The notes beneath the pieces are model-generated. The model ran no database searches, was not told where the DNA came from, and worked only from the letters and a program-made list of their open reading frames with translations. A program made the translations under genes and the position numbers. From positions 434,001 to 498,000 of the forward strand of contig NZ_RBLJ01000001.1 in the NCBI RefSeq assembly GCF_003634575.1: a stretch of DNA of 64,000 bases, written 5' to 3'. Shown here piece by piece: positions 50,089-61,605 of this stretch (the first letter of the stretch is position 1; each line of letters starts with the position of its first letter). The stretch comes from Photorhabdus asymbiotica. Its GTDB lineage: Bacteria > Pseudomonadota > Gammaproteobacteria > Enterobacterales > Enterobacteriaceae.

Positions 50089-50402
50089 CGTTTTTTACAT
50101 CCATTAAATGGTTCACTGACTCCATTTGATCGTTTAAGCAAGTTTATATCATGGGAAGAATCTCTTGTAAAAGCGTGCAGCCTGAATGAGTTACAAAAAC
50201 ATGGAATAGCAAAAATCCATTAGACATACTTAACAAAAAATTAAATTGCCCATTGCATTTTAAGGTTATTCCATCCAAATTAATCGTTCCTCCTTCGGTG
50301 TATAGTGCGTATTTTTATGAAAATTCAGGAGAAAAAAGGAACGAGATCGAAATATATCTCTGTTCTCGCAATAGAAAATTATCAGATATTGGGGTAATGG
50401 CT

Positions 50403-50819
50403 ATGAAATTAAAAAAAATCTTTGGAATCGGCAGCGCATTACTGTTAATGATGTTTTCGCAAACTGGGTTTGCGGCAAGTGGAAGCTATCAACCTTCGGT
50501 CACTCTACCAACGATATATTCCAGAAACTTCACAGAAACGGCTTATCTTCCTGTTGTCGGATCTCCACCCGCGACGGGCAGTATTACCAATGTATCCTGG
50601 ACTTGGAATGTCGTTGGATGGCCTCAAGGATTGTCTGTTTATCTTTGCCAAGGAAATACCAGTAATTGCATAGATATATCACGCGTTCGAAGAATGTCGA
50701 CAACTGCATTCAATAATAGCAGCCCGACACAACAATTCTTTTATGCTATGAGAGTTGCAAGTGGTGGAACAGTACCAGTGGCAGGTCAAACCGGAGAAGT
50801 TATTGTCAGTTGGCAATAA
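50403..50819 (+). CDS. FlhE-like secreted protein, orphan copy
   Basis: 138 residues with a signal peptide (MKLKKIFGIGSALLLMMFSQTGFA). The mature domain matches the FlhE pattern: GSITNVSWTWNV, GWPQGLSVYLC, NCIDIS and a C-terminal VIVSW; two cysteines are in the usual places. FlhE is normally encoded after flhBA and affects flagellar export and proton leak. No flagellar gene is near this copy. Start ATG 50403 is preferred; ATG 50397 is in frame. It is divergent from the exporter operon. Confidence 0.75.
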   Translation: MKLKKIFGIGSALLLMMFSQTGFAASGSYQPSVTLPTIYSRNFTETAYLPVVGSPPATGSITNVSWTWNVVGWPQGLSVYLCQGNTSNCIDISRVRRMSTTAFNNSSPTQQFFYAMRVASGGTVPVAGQTGEVIVSWQ

Positions 50820-50997
50820 TATTTCGATTATTCTCCAAAGATTGCCGCCAGCATTATAGGCGGCAATGCCAATTTGCTTTGAATTGTGAAATATAAAATT
50901 GGGTATATATTCCTTTATTCCTGCCCGAAAATATTCTCTGCCAAGATAATAGATGGCGACATCAGTCACCATCTCGGTATATCTTAGGTGATTAATC

Positions 50998-51927
50998 CTA
51001 CGGTAATTTAACCCCTTTATAACCAGATAAAATTAACTCCCATTCCTGTTGGGCAAACCATGTCTGAGCTTTGCCAGCATAATGTATCTCATCAGGCAAA
51101 AAGACACCAAACTGGGGGGCTACTCCGGTATAGTCAGGAGAATTCCTTGCATCAATCAGTGTCCGGTATTGAGGAGCATTAGCGATAACATTGTTGATTG
51201 CTTCAAGCACATAATTGGTGTTGATGGGATCAAACGCAACCGAAAGCGGGTAATACAATCTCCATGGTATACAACAGGAACCCAAGGCATCGCTGATACC
51301 GGTAATGATGCGGGTAAAATTCTGCTCTGATGCCCGTGCCGCTAATAAACTTTCAGTTTCTGCTTCCCACTGATTCCAATGGACAGCCAAAATGCGAGGG
51401 TTTTTGCCCAGTTTACGCAGTGATTCAACTGCCATACACAACGTTCTGATTGCACGGGGATAGAGCGATTCCACATCACTAGGATCACGTTCAGGAGCCC
51501 ACCGGTTATCCGGCGGATTATCCAAATACATACCCTGACCGCCCCAACCCATTAGAATGACATAGAGATCAGGCAAATTAAGCGAATTACCTTCGTTAAT
51601 ATGGTCTTGCCAGAGCTTGGCGAAACGGTTAGCGGCATTGATGGGATGATCCTGATTGCCGCGTGATAAACCGATAGGAGTACCAATATTGGCATTGCCA
51701 AAACTAGTTAGTTTTATCCAGTTAATTACGGTAAAGTCAATGTCGTAGACTTCTGGTAATGATAACGTGAATACATTTTTTAAACCTTGTGTTATTTGTT
51801 CATCTCGCGGTAATTGCGTTCCATGACCATAACTGTTGGATTGCCCAAGTATGACAAATAGCGGAGCATCATTAGGTGCCCATGAGGGGTATTTTATTTC
51901 AGGAGAATAAAGTTGTTTATCTATCAT
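50998..51927 (-). CDS. SASA-type (sialic acid esterase-like) carbohydrate esterase
   Basis: 309 residues. The motif VILGQSNSYGHG has the nucleophilic Ser in the GQSN pattern, MGWGGQGMYL gives an oxyanion-hole Gly, and PDEIHYAGKAQ supplies Asp and His of the triad. It lacks an obvious signal peptide. The family removes acetyl groups from sialic acid or other sugars. Start ATG 51927 follows GAGAGG at seven bases. Convergent with the FlhE-like gene; no sugar operon nearby. Substrate is unknown. Confidence 0.75.
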   Translation of the reverse strand: MIDKQLYSPEIKYPSWAPNDAPLFVILGQSNSYGHGTQLPRDEQITQGLKNVFTLSLPEVYDIDFTVINWIKLTSFGNANIGTPIGLSRGNQDHPINAANRFAKLWQDHINEGNSLNLPDLYVILMGWGGQGMYLDNPPDNRWAPERDPSDVESLYPRAIRTLCMAVESLRKLGKNPRILAVHWNQWEAETESLLAARASEQNFTRIITGISDALGSCCIPWRLYYPLSVAFDPINTNYVLEAINNVIANAPQYRTLIDARNSPDYTGVAPQFGVFLPDEIHYAGKAQTWFAQQEWELILSGYKGVKLP

Positions 51928-52502
51928 CAGTTTTCCTCTCAAGATGATTTAAGTTATTGGACTTTTTCTGAACGCAAAAATATAATTGATTTCTGAAGAA
52001 AACAAAACTTAGTTAATCAATTATATTTATGTAACGAAAATCAAAATTGCTTTATATATTATTTTTATATTCCTCACGCCACGAAAAATAAAATAAACAC
52101 CCAATTTATTATTGTTAATTTTAACAAGCTTACCAATCCACTTTAAAATATAAATCTGACATCATTCCTCACAGATAAAACATAATAATTGATCGCACCC
52201 ATTATTAAAAAACACACTTATTAGTCTAATCCAGAAAATTAAAACGTCACTTATAAAAACAACTTTGTTTAATAAATAACATCTAAGTTTTTTTTCATAA
52301 AGAAAAATAAAAATATTTTTTATTTCATTCTTCACCAGTGGTATTTTATTTATGAGAAAAAATTCTTTTAAATATATGCCTCCGTAATAGGAAATAACCT
52401 TATTAAATGGATATAACCCTGTTAATAATATTTGAATTTTAACTAACTTTAAAAACACATCAATGAGGAAATAACATGATTAAATTTTAAGATAATTTGT
52501 CT
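51928..52502. other. A+T-rich spacer without a supportable gene
   Basis: About 575 bp of very A+T-rich DNA. A 98-codon frame at 52162-52458 (- strand) has no ribosome site and a low-complexity hydrophobic translation, so I do not call it. Confidence 0.5.
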
Positions 52503-53347
52503 ATGAAAGGAAATATTTTTGCTTCAAGTAAGAAATTCCCTAAAATCGCTTTAGCCAGTATCATCGCAGTTAATACCTTCTTAATCATTCATGCCCCTGA
52601 AGTTAAAGCAGCTGAAACACTATCACTTTCACAAATATCATCTCTTAATGAAAAGACTATTACAAATGGTATCGGAGGAAGAGCGATTCTTAATAATACA
52701 GGCGCTATTCTCACCACAAAAGTAGCCCTACCAGAGATTAAAGACGGCTCTTCTTTTAAAGCAGAAGGTGGAACACTATATGTATATTCCGGTTTTTCTG
52801 GTCAAGTAGAATCAGATATTGGTTTTCAATATAGTACTACCTATAATGTATGGAAACCAATTGTGAAAGTAGGAAACCGTGGCCAAGAAACTGTTCAATA
52901 TATTGAAGGAAAAGATAACTTTACTTATACCCTTCATCTTTCAAGTTGCTGCTTTGTTGGCTGCTTTCACTTACCCCAGTCACATAGTTATCTATGCTCC
53001 TGGGGATGCGTTCATTTGCCGCCGCGCTGCAAATTGAAATCTATTGGGTATATACAAATGGTTTTAAACCTGGTAGTGAAGTACAACTTACAATATATAA
53101 AAATATAAATGGCGCAACAAGAGCAACATATTGGTGCACTTCCAATAAGGATTATACAAATAGACTTATTTCAGAAATAAAAAATACTAATATTATCTCG
53201 GTAAAAAACTGGAAGATATTATCCACAATCGCAGTACCTCGTGGAACACCAGAGAAAAATATTAAAATTCATAAAAATTACGCTGCTAAATTTAAAAATA
53301 TAGTTATATACCTAATAGGCGTAATTATTGTAGGCCGTTCATTGTAA
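52503..53347 (+). pseudogene. Secreted-protein gene interrupted by an ERIC
   Basis: The 5' part encodes a signal peptide ([21 protein letters not shown]) and a beta-rich domain ending EGKDNFTYT at the ERIC. After the repeat another frame reads [14 protein letters not shown] and continues to 53347 ([18 protein letters not shown], then a degenerate tail). Removing the 125 bp 52930-53054 joins them in frame as [15 protein letters not shown]. Readthrough of the repeat would instead end at 53108. The 5' part resembles Bacillus YolA/YrpD-like secreted proteins as I recall them, with low certainty. Predicted inactive, or a shortened secreted product. Confidence 0.85.
52926..53054 (+). repeat. ERIC repeat 7, inside a coding sequence
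   Basis: Full-length ERIC with TATACCC and GGGTATA ends. The host sequence is TTA CTTATA and TATACAAATGG on either side, consistent with a TA or TATA target duplication. Confidence 0.93.
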
Positions 53348-53366
53348 GCCACTCATAAGAGTGTAT

Positions 53367-53852
53367 TTAAATCCTACGGGCTTGCCAAAAAGCTTTTTTC
53401 CAGTAAACGCTATTCATAGATGAGCGGGTAACCCCCTTACTGGTTGACGCATGAATAAACTGATTGTTGGCATCATAAATGCCAACGTGTAACCCATGCT
53501 CACCACTACCTGTCTTGAAAAAGACTAAATCACCCGGCATTAAATCACTTTTATCAATGCGAGTCCCTAATCCTATTTGTCCACGGGTAGTACGAGGTAA
53601 TTTAATATCAAATCGGTCACTAAAAGTACGGTAAACAAAACCCGAGCAATCTACGCCCCGATGATCCATCCCACCATAATGATATGGTGTGCCATACCAT
53701 TGTTTAAGCTGCTCCTTAAGCTGAGCAATCACCATGATTGGATCAGAAAGTGCTGTTTTTAACTCGGGTGCTTGAGTCTTGGGGGAATGACTGGAACAGC
53801 CAATGAGCACCAGACTGAATAACAACAGCAACATTTTCATTCTTATTGTCAT
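53367..53852 (-). CDS. nlpC: NlpC/P60 lipoprotein (murein endopeptidase-like)
   Basis: 161-residue lipoprotein. Lipobox LVLIGC gives the lipidated Cys at about 19. The NlpC/P60 catalytic domain has the Cys in GVDCSGFVYRTF, His in GLHVGIYDANNQFIH and a supporting His in FIHASTSKG. Close to E. coli NlpC along the whole length to FWQARRI. Start ATG 53852 follows GGAGG; the frame is open 17 codons further. It neighbours arnF in this genome. Confidence 0.92.
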   Translation of the reverse strand: MTIRMKMLLLLFSLVLIGCSSHSPKTQAPELKTALSDPIMVIAQLKEQLKQWYGTPYHYGGMDHRGVDCSGFVYRTFSDRFDIKLPRTTRGQIGLGTRIDKSDLMPGDLVFFKTGSGEHGLHVGIYDANNQFIHASTSKGVTRSSMNSVYWKKAFWQARRI

Positions 53853-53921
53853 GTCCCCCCTCCTCATAAAACCAGCAAAAAATAAGGTAACTTTATCTAC
53901 CACCTAATAAAAAAACAAGGC

Positions 53922-54050
53922 TATACCCTTCATCCTTCAAGTTGCTGCTTTGTTGGCTGCTTTCACTTACCCCAGTCACATCGTTATCTATGCTCCTGGG
54001 GATGCGTTCATTTGCCACCGCGCTGCAAATTGAAATCTATTGGGTATATA
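53922..54050 (+). repeat. ERIC repeat 8
   Basis: Full-length copy between nlpC and the end of the arn operon, 22 bp from the arnF stop. Confidence 0.92.
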
Positions 54051-54072
54051 TCCTACAGCAGTGGCTAGATAT

Positions 54073-54465
54073 TTATTTTGCTACTCGTTCTGGGCGACTG
54101 ATCAGCCAGACACCAAACAAAATGAAAATCACACCTACTGTTTTCATTAACGTGACAGTTTCATTAAACCAAGGCAATAAAGCAGTCATTAGATACACAA
54201 ATACATAACTCAAGCTTATTAACGGATACGCTTTATTTAACGGTAAATATTTCAGTGCAAATAACCAACACAACATAGATAACAGATATCCAGCCAGACC
54301 GGCTATTATCACCACAAGCGAATCACGATTACCCCACAACCATTCAATATCAAACCAGTGCAAGCTAAGGTTTAATGTGGGCAGATTTACCACGCCCCAT
54401 TTCAATAATAACTGTGCTATTGTCACCAACAATACACTCGCTAATCCCCAGATATAACCCTTCAT
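54073..54465 (-). CDS. arnF: Undecaprenyl phosphate-aminoarabinose flippase subunit ArnF
   Basis: 130-residue EamA/SMR-type membrane protein with four helices; forms a heterodimer with ArnE to move undecaprenyl phosphate-L-Ara4N to the periplasmic face. Start ATG 54465 ([14 protein letters not shown]) overlaps the arnE stop. Last gene of the arn operon. Confidence 0.93.
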   Translation of the reverse strand: MKGYIWGLASVLLVTIAQLLLKWGVVNLPTLNLSLHWFDIEWLWGNRDSLVVIIAGLAGYLLSMLCWLFALKYLPLNKAYPLISLSYVFVYLMTALLPWFNETVTLMKTVGVIFILFGVWLISRPERVAK

Positions 54466-54803
54466 TAATTCAAGCTCATCAGCAGAATGCCTAACATGAT
54501 ACAAACAACGCCAGCCCAATGTTTTATGCCAACTGCTTCCTGATAGAAAAATTTCCCCGCCAAAGTAACAATAATAAAATTAATGCTCAGCATTGGATAG
54601 GCCATTCCCAACGGCAATATCTGTAATAAACGAAGCCAGAATAGCATCCCAATAGCTAACAGAATCACGGCACCCATTAGCCATTTCAGAGCTGATACCC
54701 GCTTATAAGCGTCACTCTGCCAACATATCACAGCCTGTTTCTGACACAGCTGGCCAGCACATGTAAGCAAACTGACCAACAGCAATAGGGCAAAACTTAT
54801 CAC
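54465..54803 (-). CDS. arnE: Undecaprenyl phosphate-aminoarabinose flippase subunit ArnE
   Basis: 112 residues, four helices, SMR fold; partner of ArnF. The helix with [15 protein letters not shown] is family typical. GTG start at 54803 overlaps the arnT stop, so expression is translationally coupled. Confidence 0.93.
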   Translation of the reverse strand: MISFALLLLVSLLTCAGQLCQKQAVICWQSDAYKRVSALKWLMGAVILLAIGMLFWLRLLQILPLGMAYPMLSINFIIVTLAGKFFYQEAVGIKHWAGVVCIMLGILLMSLN

Positions 54804-56461
54804 GGGCGTTTCTCATAGACCATAATAACAAAACGATAATGACGGCTGACTTGATCTGCTTTAGGTAAATCAGGTAATTCTTCATTTTTATACAAATGAA
54901 GCAGTACTGATACTCGCCCTTCTTTACGGGCTTTCTCTAACCATTGTGGAAAATCTTTATAACTGATACGCCGATATTGGCTATCTGGATAATTCAGGCC
55001 ATATTCCAATTCTCCCCACCGTTCAAGCATATAAATATCACTGCGTTTCATTTCCCACGCAGCACTGGTTGCCAAACCAACACTTTCCGAAAGAATATAC
55101 CGACTGTCTTCAAGTTCCTGACGATGCAGGTTAATAAAATTCTGAGGTAATTTAGAATTAATAGTATTTTCAGGCAACGCATTACCGATCGCCAGGCTAA
55201 CAACAATAGAACAATACGCAGCTAACAGCCAGTATTTTCCATTCAACATAAAGCACAAATAACCAATAATTCCCCAGATACCAAAGGCAACAATAGCCAA
55301 AACCCATTTAGGCCATTCTGATGGCTGATATAAAGAATGTTGTGTCACCGTTTCCATAGCAAACAAAGTCATCACTGCCAACAGACCAATAAATACGTTA
55401 ACCATTCCATTGATCTTCAGTAATTTCATCTTGCCATTTTTTACACAATCGACACCAAACTTAGCCATCATCATTGCCAATGGTGCCATGCAAGGTAAGA
55501 TATAAGTTGGCAATTTTCCTTTTGCAATACTGAAAAACAATAACGGCACTGCAAACCAGCAAAGCAGAAAAAACATTTCAGGATTGGATTTCCTCTCTTT
55601 CCAACCTTTAATCACCGCTCCCGGTAATAACCCCAACCACGGAATGACACCAAGGATCAGAATAGGAATGTAATACCAGAATGGCGCAATATGCTGCGCA
55701 TCATTGGAAGAGAAACGCTTAATATGTTCAATCCAGAAAAAATAATGCCAGTAGTCAGGCTCACGTTGAGCAACGGCAATAACCCACGGTAGGCTAATGG
55801 CTATTGCTGAAATAATGGCAAGTGTGCCAAAGTATGCCGTTTGCAGGAACCGCTTCTGATAAATGACAATTGGCAGCATAGCGATCACCGGAACAGCCAG
55901 TGCCAAAAATCCTTTAGTCATAAAACCCATACCACAGCACAAACCAAGCACCAAATAAGCTATAACTCGCTGTCTGGTACAATCTGCTTTTAGCGCCCAG
56001 AAACTACATACCATCGCGGCAGTCATCCACAATGAGAACATGGGATCGAGTACGCTATAAGTGCCAATCGCCAATACCAAAAACATTGAGATGTAAATCA
56101 GACTGGTGACAAAAGCAATATGCCGACTTTGCCACATCATCATAGCAAGCCGATATAATAAAATCGCACTGATAAAAATACAGAAAACTGAACCAAAACG
56201 AACAGCAAAGTTATTATCGCCAAAAATCCACTGGCTGATGTTGTTAATCCAATAACCTGCTACAGGCTTCTCAAAATAACGAATGTCCAACAAATACGGA
56301 ACAATCCAATCGCCTCGTTGGAGCATTTCACGGCTGATTTCTGCATAACGCGTTTCATCAGGCTGCCATAACAGACGGCCATTAAGGGGTAATAAATAGG
56401 TAAGGACAAAAAAAAGAGCCATCAAAAAGGCCCCCACTTTACACGCCCGGTTATTTAACAT
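54800..56461 (-). CDS. arnT: Aminoarabinose transferase ArnT
   Basis: Transfers L-Ara4N from undecaprenyl phosphate to lipid A, giving resistance to cationic peptides such as polymyxin and insect cecropins. 553 residues, GT83/PMT-type, about 12 membrane helices. The first periplasmic loop contains the acidic [15 protein letters not shown] active-site segment and [11 protein letters not shown]. Confidence 0.96.
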   Translation of the reverse strand: MLNNRACKVGAFLMALFFVLTYLLPLNGRLLWQPDETRYAEISREMLQRGDWIVPYLLDIRYFEKPVAGYWINNISQWIFGDNNFAVRFGSVFCIFISAILLYRLAMMMWQSRHIAFVTSLIYISMFLVLAIGTYSVLDPMFSLWMTAAMVCSFWALKADCTRQRVIAYLVLGLCCGMGFMTKGFLALAVPVIAMLPIVIYQKRFLQTAYFGTLAIISAIAISLPWVIAVAQREPDYWHYFFWIEHIKRFSSNDAQHIAPFWYYIPILILGVIPWLGLLPGAVIKGWKERKSNPEMFFLLCWFAVPLLFFSIAKGKLPTYILPCMAPLAMMMAKFGVDCVKNGKMKLLKINGMVNVFIGLLAVMTLFAMETVTQHSLYQPSEWPKWVLAIVAFGIWGIIGYLCFMLNGKYWLLAAYCSIVVSLAIGNALPENTINSKLPQNFINLHRQELEDSRYILSESVGLATSAAWEMKRSDIYMLERWGELEYGLNYPDSQYRRISYKDFPQWLEKARKEGRVSVLLHLYKNEELPDLPKADQVSRHYRFVIMVYEKRP

Positions 56462-56468
56462 AAATAAG

Positions 56469-57362
56469 TTAAACCTCTTGTTGACATCCTAACCACCCTT
56501 CTCTGCCGGGAAATTCGGAACGAATAATTCGCCCTACAGGAAGTCGCTGTATATTTTCAGGTAGCAGATGACTCAATGCACAAAATTGTATGTTTTCCCG
56601 GTGAGCCATCTCCAACAGAGTTGCAAATTCTGTCGCCTTGGACATCCCTTCCACTTCTGTATGGATGGTATATACCGGAACACCTTGATCATTTTTCATC
56701 TCATTAAGAATAAACTGATTAAAATCCTTATCCTTAATCTGAGTTCCTACAACTTCATCATAAGTTGGCAACGTCACCGGAATTTGCACTGTACCGATAG
56801 TGCCATCCGGCAAAACTGGCCTGAATGGGTGCGTACCGCGGCAATCACTGTTGTAATCAAAACCAAACTGCTGCTTTACCGCCAGTACCCGCTCATCTGC
56901 CCGCCAACCAGCTACAGCCGAGCAAGTTACCCGTTGACCCGTTGCCTGAACTAAAGCATCCACCCCCAATTTAACCTGTTCTGTTAATTGAGCTTCAGAC
57001 CAACGGCCAACTTTCGCCTGCCAACCCTGATGATCCCATGCATGCAGACCAACTTCGTGGCCTGCATCCAGAGTCTGCTTCATCAAATAACCTAAATCCT
57101 TGGCTATTTTTTTACCCGGCCATGCAGTACCCGCCAGTAAAATATCAAGACCATACAGAGATGCCGCATTTGATCTCAGCATCTTCCATAAGAATTTCGG
57201 TCGCAAAAGGCGCCATAAATGACGCCCCATATTATCCGGGCCAACACTGAAGAAAAAACTGGCCTGAACCTGATGTTTTGCCAAGATCTTAAGCAACTGC
57301 GGTACACCTTCAAAGGTTCCCCGATAAGTATCTACATCAACTCTCAAGCCAACTTGTTTCAT
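56469..57362 (-). CDS. arnD: 4-deoxy-4-formamido-L-arabinose-phosphoundecaprenol deformylase ArnD
   Basis: NodB-homology metal-dependent deacylase, 297 residues. The [17 protein letters not shown] segment near the start, [15 protein letters not shown] with metal-binding His residues, and the late HTEVEGMS are conserved. It removes the formyl group after ArnC, before flipping. Its ATG overlaps the arnA TAA. Confidence 0.96.
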   Translation of the reverse strand: MKQVGLRVDVDTYRGTFEGVPQLLKILAKHQVQASFFFSVGPDNMGRHLWRLLRPKFLWKMLRSNAASLYGLDILLAGTAWPGKKIAKDLGYLMKQTLDAGHEVGLHAWDHQGWQAKVGRWSEAQLTEQVKLGVDALVQATGQRVTCSAVAGWRADERVLAVKQQFGFDYNSDCRGTHPFRPVLPDGTIGTVQIPVTLPTYDEVVGTQIKDKDFNQFILNEMKNDQGVPVYTIHTEVEGMSKATEFATLLEMAHRENIQFCALSHLLPENIQRLPVGRIIRSEFPGREGWLGCQQEV

Positions 57363-59344
57363 TATTTTTTCCCTAATTCTTCCACTGCACCACGCAAGAA
57401 GAAATCCAGTGTCTCATCTATCGTCTGTTTCATATCAATAGTTGGCTTCCAGCCTAATAGCCGTTCCGCATTTTTAATGCTTGGCTTACGGTGTTCAACG
57501 TCCTGATAGCCTTTTCCGTAATAGCTTCCGCTTTCAATCTTTTTGAATCCCGCAAACGGAGGAAAATAACCTCTCAATTCGTGATTCTCAAAGCTATCAA
57601 GTAGCATTTCCGCTAGCTGACGAATACTGGCTTCGTTAGTTGGATTACCGATATTGATAATCTGACCGTCACACAATCCATCTCGGTTTTCAATAATGCG
57701 GAATAACGCTTCAATACCATCATTAATATCAGTAAAACAGCGTTTCTGTTCCCCTCCATCTACCAGTTTGATCGATGACCCCTCAACTAAGTTCAATATC
57801 AGTTGTGTAATTGCTCTAGAGCTACCAATACGTGCAGAATTCAGGTTATCCAAACGTGGCCCCATCCAATTAAATGGGCGGAACAAGGTGAATTTTAGCC
57901 CCTCTTTTTCGCCGTATGCCCAAATAACGCGATCCAGTAATTGTTTAGAGACAGAGTAAATCCAACGTTGTTTGTTAATCGGGCCAACAATCAGACGGGA
58001 ATCATCTTCGTCAAACTCTTTATCATCACACATTCCGTAAACTTCTGATGTGGATGGGAAAATAATCCGTTTATTGTATTTAACGCAATAACGGACAATT
58101 TTAAGATTCTCTTCAAAATCCAGTTCAAATACACGCAGTGGGTTACGGGTATATTCAATTGGCGTTGCAATAGCGACCAATGGCAGAACCACATCGCATT
58201 TCTTGATGTGATACTCGATCCATTCAGTATGGATGTTGACATCACCTTCAATGAAATGAAAATGCGGGTTACCAATAAAACGCTCAATAGCGGAAGAGCC
58301 AATATCCATACCGTAGATGTCATAGTTGCCATCACGCAACAGACGTTCTGTCAGATGATTACCAATAAAGCCATTCACACCAAGGATTAACACTCGCTTA
58401 CGGTGACTAATCTGAGATGTTGCCTTTGGACCAACACGTATATCAGTCACAATGCTCATCTCTGCCGCTAGGCGAGTCCCCCGAACATACAAACTAGATT
58501 CACTTTGCCCACTGATAATTTCTAATGCCCCTTTCCCACAAGCAATAACCAGTGGCTCTATCGACAATACCGTACCCGGCTGTTTGTTATGGGATTCATG
58601 CAACGGAGAAGCACGCCAGATCGTAATCTTACGCTCACCTAGGAAAGTAAATGCTCCCGGGTATGGCTCAGCCACCGCTCTGATAAGGTTGTTGATTTCA
58701 GTTGCTGATTTGCTCCAGTCAATCTCTCCATCAGCAGCAGTACGTCGACCAAAGTAAGTTGCCTGACTTTGATCCTGAGGTGTTGAAGTATAGGTCCCTG
58801 CGTTGATCTGAGGTAATACTTGATCAAGCAATTCTTCCGCCGCTTTACGAATTTTTCCGTGTAAAATCAGCGAAGTATCCGTTTCTGTAATAGCGACTTT
58901 ATGTTGAGCAATAATATCCCCGGCATCCGGTTTCAACACCATTTTATGCAGGGTTACACCTGTTTCCGTTTCACCATTCAGAATTGCCCAGTTAATAGGT
59001 GCACGACCACGGTATTTTGGCAATAGAGATCCATGCAAATTAAATGCACCTAAACTCGCCAGTGATAAAATATCTTCACTCAGCATGTTCCGGTAATAAA
59101 ACGAGAAAATCACATCCGGTTTCAGTTCACGGATACGTTCAATCCATAGAGGATGATTAACATTCTCTGGCGCAAAAACCGGAAGCTCCAAATCTGCACT
59201 CAAGCGGGCAACAGAAGAGAAAAAATGGTTTTCAGTAGGATCATCTGTATGGGTAAATACTGCCTGAATATCAAACCCAGCTTTAATTAAGGCATTGATC
59301 CCGACACAGCCGATATCATGATAGGCAAATACAATTGCTTTCAT
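57362..59344 (-). CDS. arnA: Bifunctional UDP-glucuronic acid decarboxylase / UDP-Ara4N formyltransferase ArnA
   Basis: 660 residues, two domains. Residues 1-304 are the formyltransferase ([21 protein letters not shown] with the catalytic His). Residues about 315-660 are the NAD-dependent decarboxylase ([28 protein letters not shown], and YxxxK in [10 protein letters not shown]). E. coli ArnA is also 660. TAATG overlaps at both ends. Confidence 0.97.
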   Translation of the reverse strand: MKAIVFAYHDIGCVGINALIKAGFDIQAVFTHTDDPTENHFFSSVARLSADLELPVFAPENVNHPLWIERIRELKPDVIFSFYYRNMLSEDILSLASLGAFNLHGSLLPKYRGRAPINWAILNGETETGVTLHKMVLKPDAGDIIAQHKVAITETDTSLILHGKIRKAAEELLDQVLPQINAGTYTSTPQDQSQATYFGRRTAADGEIDWSKSATEINNLIRAVAEPYPGAFTFLGERKITIWRASPLHESHNKQPGTVLSIEPLVIACGKGALEIISGQSESSLYVRGTRLAAEMSIVTDIRVGPKATSQISHRKRVLILGVNGFIGNHLTERLLRDGNYDIYGMDIGSSAIERFIGNPHFHFIEGDVNIHTEWIEYHIKKCDVVLPLVAIATPIEYTRNPLRVFELDFEENLKIVRYCVKYNKRIIFPSTSEVYGMCDDKEFDEDDSRLIVGPINKQRWIYSVSKQLLDRVIWAYGEKEGLKFTLFRPFNWMGPRLDNLNSARIGSSRAITQLILNLVEGSSIKLVDGGEQKRCFTDINDGIEALFRIIENRDGLCDGQIINIGNPTNEASIRQLAEMLLDSFENHELRGYFPPFAGFKKIESGSYYGKGYQDVEHRKPSIKNAERLLGWKPTIDMKQTIDETLDFFLRGAVEELGKK

Positions 59345-60321
59345 TAGTACTCTTCCTGGTTGTCGTTGGTCTTTTTATTTCCGACCACTTTTTGAATAAA
59401 ATAACGTGGGCGCGCACGGACATCGTTGTAGATACGGCCTATGTATTCACCTAATAAGCCCATTGCAATGAACTGCGCGCCAATAAACATGAAAAGGATG
59501 GCAAATAGGGTAAATACGCCGTCTGCTGCCCATATAGCCCCAAAAATCAAACGTAAAACCACCAGCAATACAGCCAGCAAAAAACCAGAAACTGCAATCA
59601 CACTCCCTATTACGCTCAGCAAACGTAAAGGCGCGGTTGTCAGACAGGTAAGCAGGTCATACATCAGATTAATGAGCTTCATGAAGTTGTATTTGGAATC
59701 ACCAAATTCACGTTCCGCATGAGCAACATCTATCTCAATCGTTTTACGGGCGAAAGTGTTTGCCAGAATAGGAATAAAAGTACTGCGCTCATGGCACTGC
59801 AACATGGCTTCAATAATGTGGCGACGATAGGCACGAAGCATACAGCCATAATCTCCCATAGAGCGGCCTGTTGCCTTGGTGATCATCGCATTGATGATTT
59901 TTGAAGCTGTTTTACGGAACAGAGAATCCTGCCGATTAGCCCGGCGGGTACCAACAACGTCATAACCCTGCTCAGCCGTTTCAACAAGACGAGGGATCTC
60001 TTCCGGCGGATTCTGTAGATCTGCATCAAGAGTAATCACTAAATCGCCACTGACCTGATTAAAACCTGCCATAATCGCTGAGTGTTGACCGTAATTACGG
60101 TTAAGCAGAATGGCAATAATATGATTTTCAGGTTGTTCTGCTGCCTGGACCAAAATTTCAGCGGACTTATCACTGCTGCCATCATCAACAAGAATAAGTT
60201 CATAGTCCTGAGTCAGTTGTTTACAGGCTGATAAGGTTCTTTCCAATAACAGAGGTAAACTTTCCTCTTCGTTATAAACTGGAATAACAATAGAAACTTT
60301 TTTAATTTGTTCAAAAGACAC
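59344..60321 (-). CDS. arnC: Undecaprenyl-phosphate 4-formamido-arabinose transferase ArnC
   Basis: GT2 glycosyltransferase joining the formylated Ara4N to undecaprenyl phosphate. 325 residues from GTG 60321, which overlaps the arnB stop by 11 bp and follows GGAG; the E. coli start aligns near here, and the frame is open to 60357. Catalytic-domain signs: VVIPVYNE-type [34 protein letters not shown], and two C-terminal membrane helices. Confidence 0.93.
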   Translation of the reverse strand: MSFEQIKKVSIVIPVYNEEESLPLLLERTLSACKQLTQDYELILVDDGSSDKSAEILVQAAEQPENHIIAILLNRNYGQHSAIMAGFNQVSGDLVITLDADLQNPPEEIPRLVETAEQGYDVVGTRRANRQDSLFRKTASKIINAMITKATGRSMGDYGCMLRAYRRHIIEAMLQCHERSTFIPILANTFARKTIEIDVAHAEREFGDSKYNFMKLINLMYDLLTCLTTAPLRLLSVIGSVIAVSGFLLAVLLVVLRLIFGAIWAADGVFTLFAILFMFIGAQFIAMGLLGEYIGRIYNDVRARPRYFIQKVVGNKKTNDNQEEY

Positions 60322-61468
60322 TAAATCTGCGCTCCGAAAGAATTTCTTGTAAAGCATTAATTACACGATCCACATCGTTATCACTCATATCAGGAAAGAG
60401 TGGTAATGAACAAAGTGTTGCTGAGTTCCATTCTGATTCAGGCAACGACAACTGCGGAAAGCGTTCCCGATAATATTTTTGCGTATGTGCGGCTCTGAAA
60501 TGTAAACCTGTGCCAATATCTTTCTCTTTCAGACATTCCATCAATGTGTCACGGTCAATGCCACATACATCCTTATCAACTCGTACCATAAACAGATGAT
60601 GTGCGTGCAAATGTTCATAATCGGGCACATTCAACATCTGCAAAGGAGAATTTTTTAATGCTGTTGAATAACGAGCAACAATTTGTCGACGACGAGCATT
60701 CATTGATTCCAACTTACTTAATTGCACAACCGCAATTGCTGCATGAATATCTGACAAATTATATTTGTAACCTGGCTCTACGACTTCCGCTTGTGGTTTC
60801 CTGCCCTGAATCTGACGGTCAAAAGCATCAACACCTAATCCATGAAATTTGAGACACCGAATTCGTTCAGCAAGTTCATTATTATCAGTTGCAACCAACC
60901 CGCCTTCTGCACAGGTAAGATTCTTTATGGCATGGAAAGAGAAAATAGCCGTGCCCTGTTCACCGACCCATTCATTTTTATAACGGGTTCCGACTGCATG
61001 AGCAGCATCTTCAATCAATGGAATACCCGCATTCTGCGCAATTGCACGTAATGCATCCAAATCACAGGGAGCACCAGCATAATGAACAGGAATAATGGCT
61101 TTGGTTCTTGGAGTAATCGACCTTTCTACTGTTGCTGCGTCGACCATTAAAGTATTGCGATCAACATCAATCATGACCGGCTTCGCACCAAGCAAACAGA
61201 TCATATTTACTGTAGAAACCCAAGTCAGAGATGGAGTAATAACTTCATCTCCAGGGCCAATGCCCAACGCCATCAATGTCAGATGCATACCCGCAGTTGC
61301 AGAGGTCAACGCAACCGCATGTTTACAGCCAAACATTCGGCAGAAATCCTGTTCCAATTGATGATTTTGAGGGCCTGTTGTAATCCAGCCCGAATGAAGA
61401 ACTTTTTCTACTGCCTGAATTTCTTCATCACCTAAAGCAGGACGGGAAAATGGAAGAAAACTTCCCAT
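60311..61468 (-). CDS. arnB: UDP-4-amino-4-deoxy-L-arabinose aminotransferase ArnB
   Basis: PLP-dependent aminotransferase of the DegT family, 385 residues from ATG 61468 ([13 protein letters not shown]). PLP lysine in [15 protein letters not shown]; other marks are [17 protein letters not shown] and EDAAHAVGT. First gene of arnBCADTEF, known in Photorhabdus as pbgPE and needed for cationic-peptide resistance, insect virulence and nematode symbiosis. The gene may begin at the ATG three codons further up (61477). Confidence 0.96.
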   Translation of the reverse strand: MGSFLPFSRPALGDEEIQAVEKVLHSGWITTGPQNHQLEQDFCRMFGCKHAVALTSATAGMHLTLMALGIGPGDEVITPSLTWVSTVNMICLLGAKPVMIDVDRNTLMVDAATVERSITPRTKAIIPVHYAGAPCDLDALRAIAQNAGIPLIEDAAHAVGTRYKNEWVGEQGTAIFSFHAIKNLTCAEGGLVATDNNELAERIRCLKFHGLGVDAFDRQIQGRKPQAEVVEPGYKYNLSDIHAAIAVVQLSKLESMNARRRQIVARYSTALKNSPLQMLNVPDYEHLHAHHLFMVRVDKDVCGIDRDTLMECLKEKDIGTGLHFRAAHTQKYYRERFPQLSLPESEWNSATLCSLPLFPDMSDNDVDRVINALQEILSERRFSVF

Positions 61469-61480
61469 AAAATACAATCC

Positions 61481-61530
61481 GATTCGTTCATAATATAATG
61501 ATATATTAGATGACTATATTTTAACGAATC
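61481..61530. promoter_or_regulatory. arn operon leader/promoter region with inverted repeat
   Basis: GATTCGTT (61481-61488) is repeated inverted as AACGAATC (61523-61530). The interval between is A+T-rich (ATATAATGATATATT) and holds -10-like sequences on the - strand. I found neither a PmrA box (CTTAAG repeats) nor a clear PhoP box. The repeat could be an operator or an RNA stem. Confidence 0.4.
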
Positions 61531-61605
61531 ATCAACGCAGGCACAGATTTAACAAATTAAATGGAAAATAAGGCTATCAAAACAATAAATTCACTGTGGC
61601 ATACA

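Noticed and set aside
50889..50910. TTGGGTATATATTCC resembling an ERIC right end
   Set aside because: No ERIC core is attached; a 10-bp match in A+T-rich DNA is expected by chance.
52162..52458. 98-codon frame on the - strand
   Set aside because: Low-complexity sequence in very A+T-rich DNA without ribosome site.
23030..54050. Repeats as a CRISPR array or attachment sites
   Set aside because: The eight copies are dispersed, about 130 bp each, and match ERIC; no spacers, cas genes or integrase are present.
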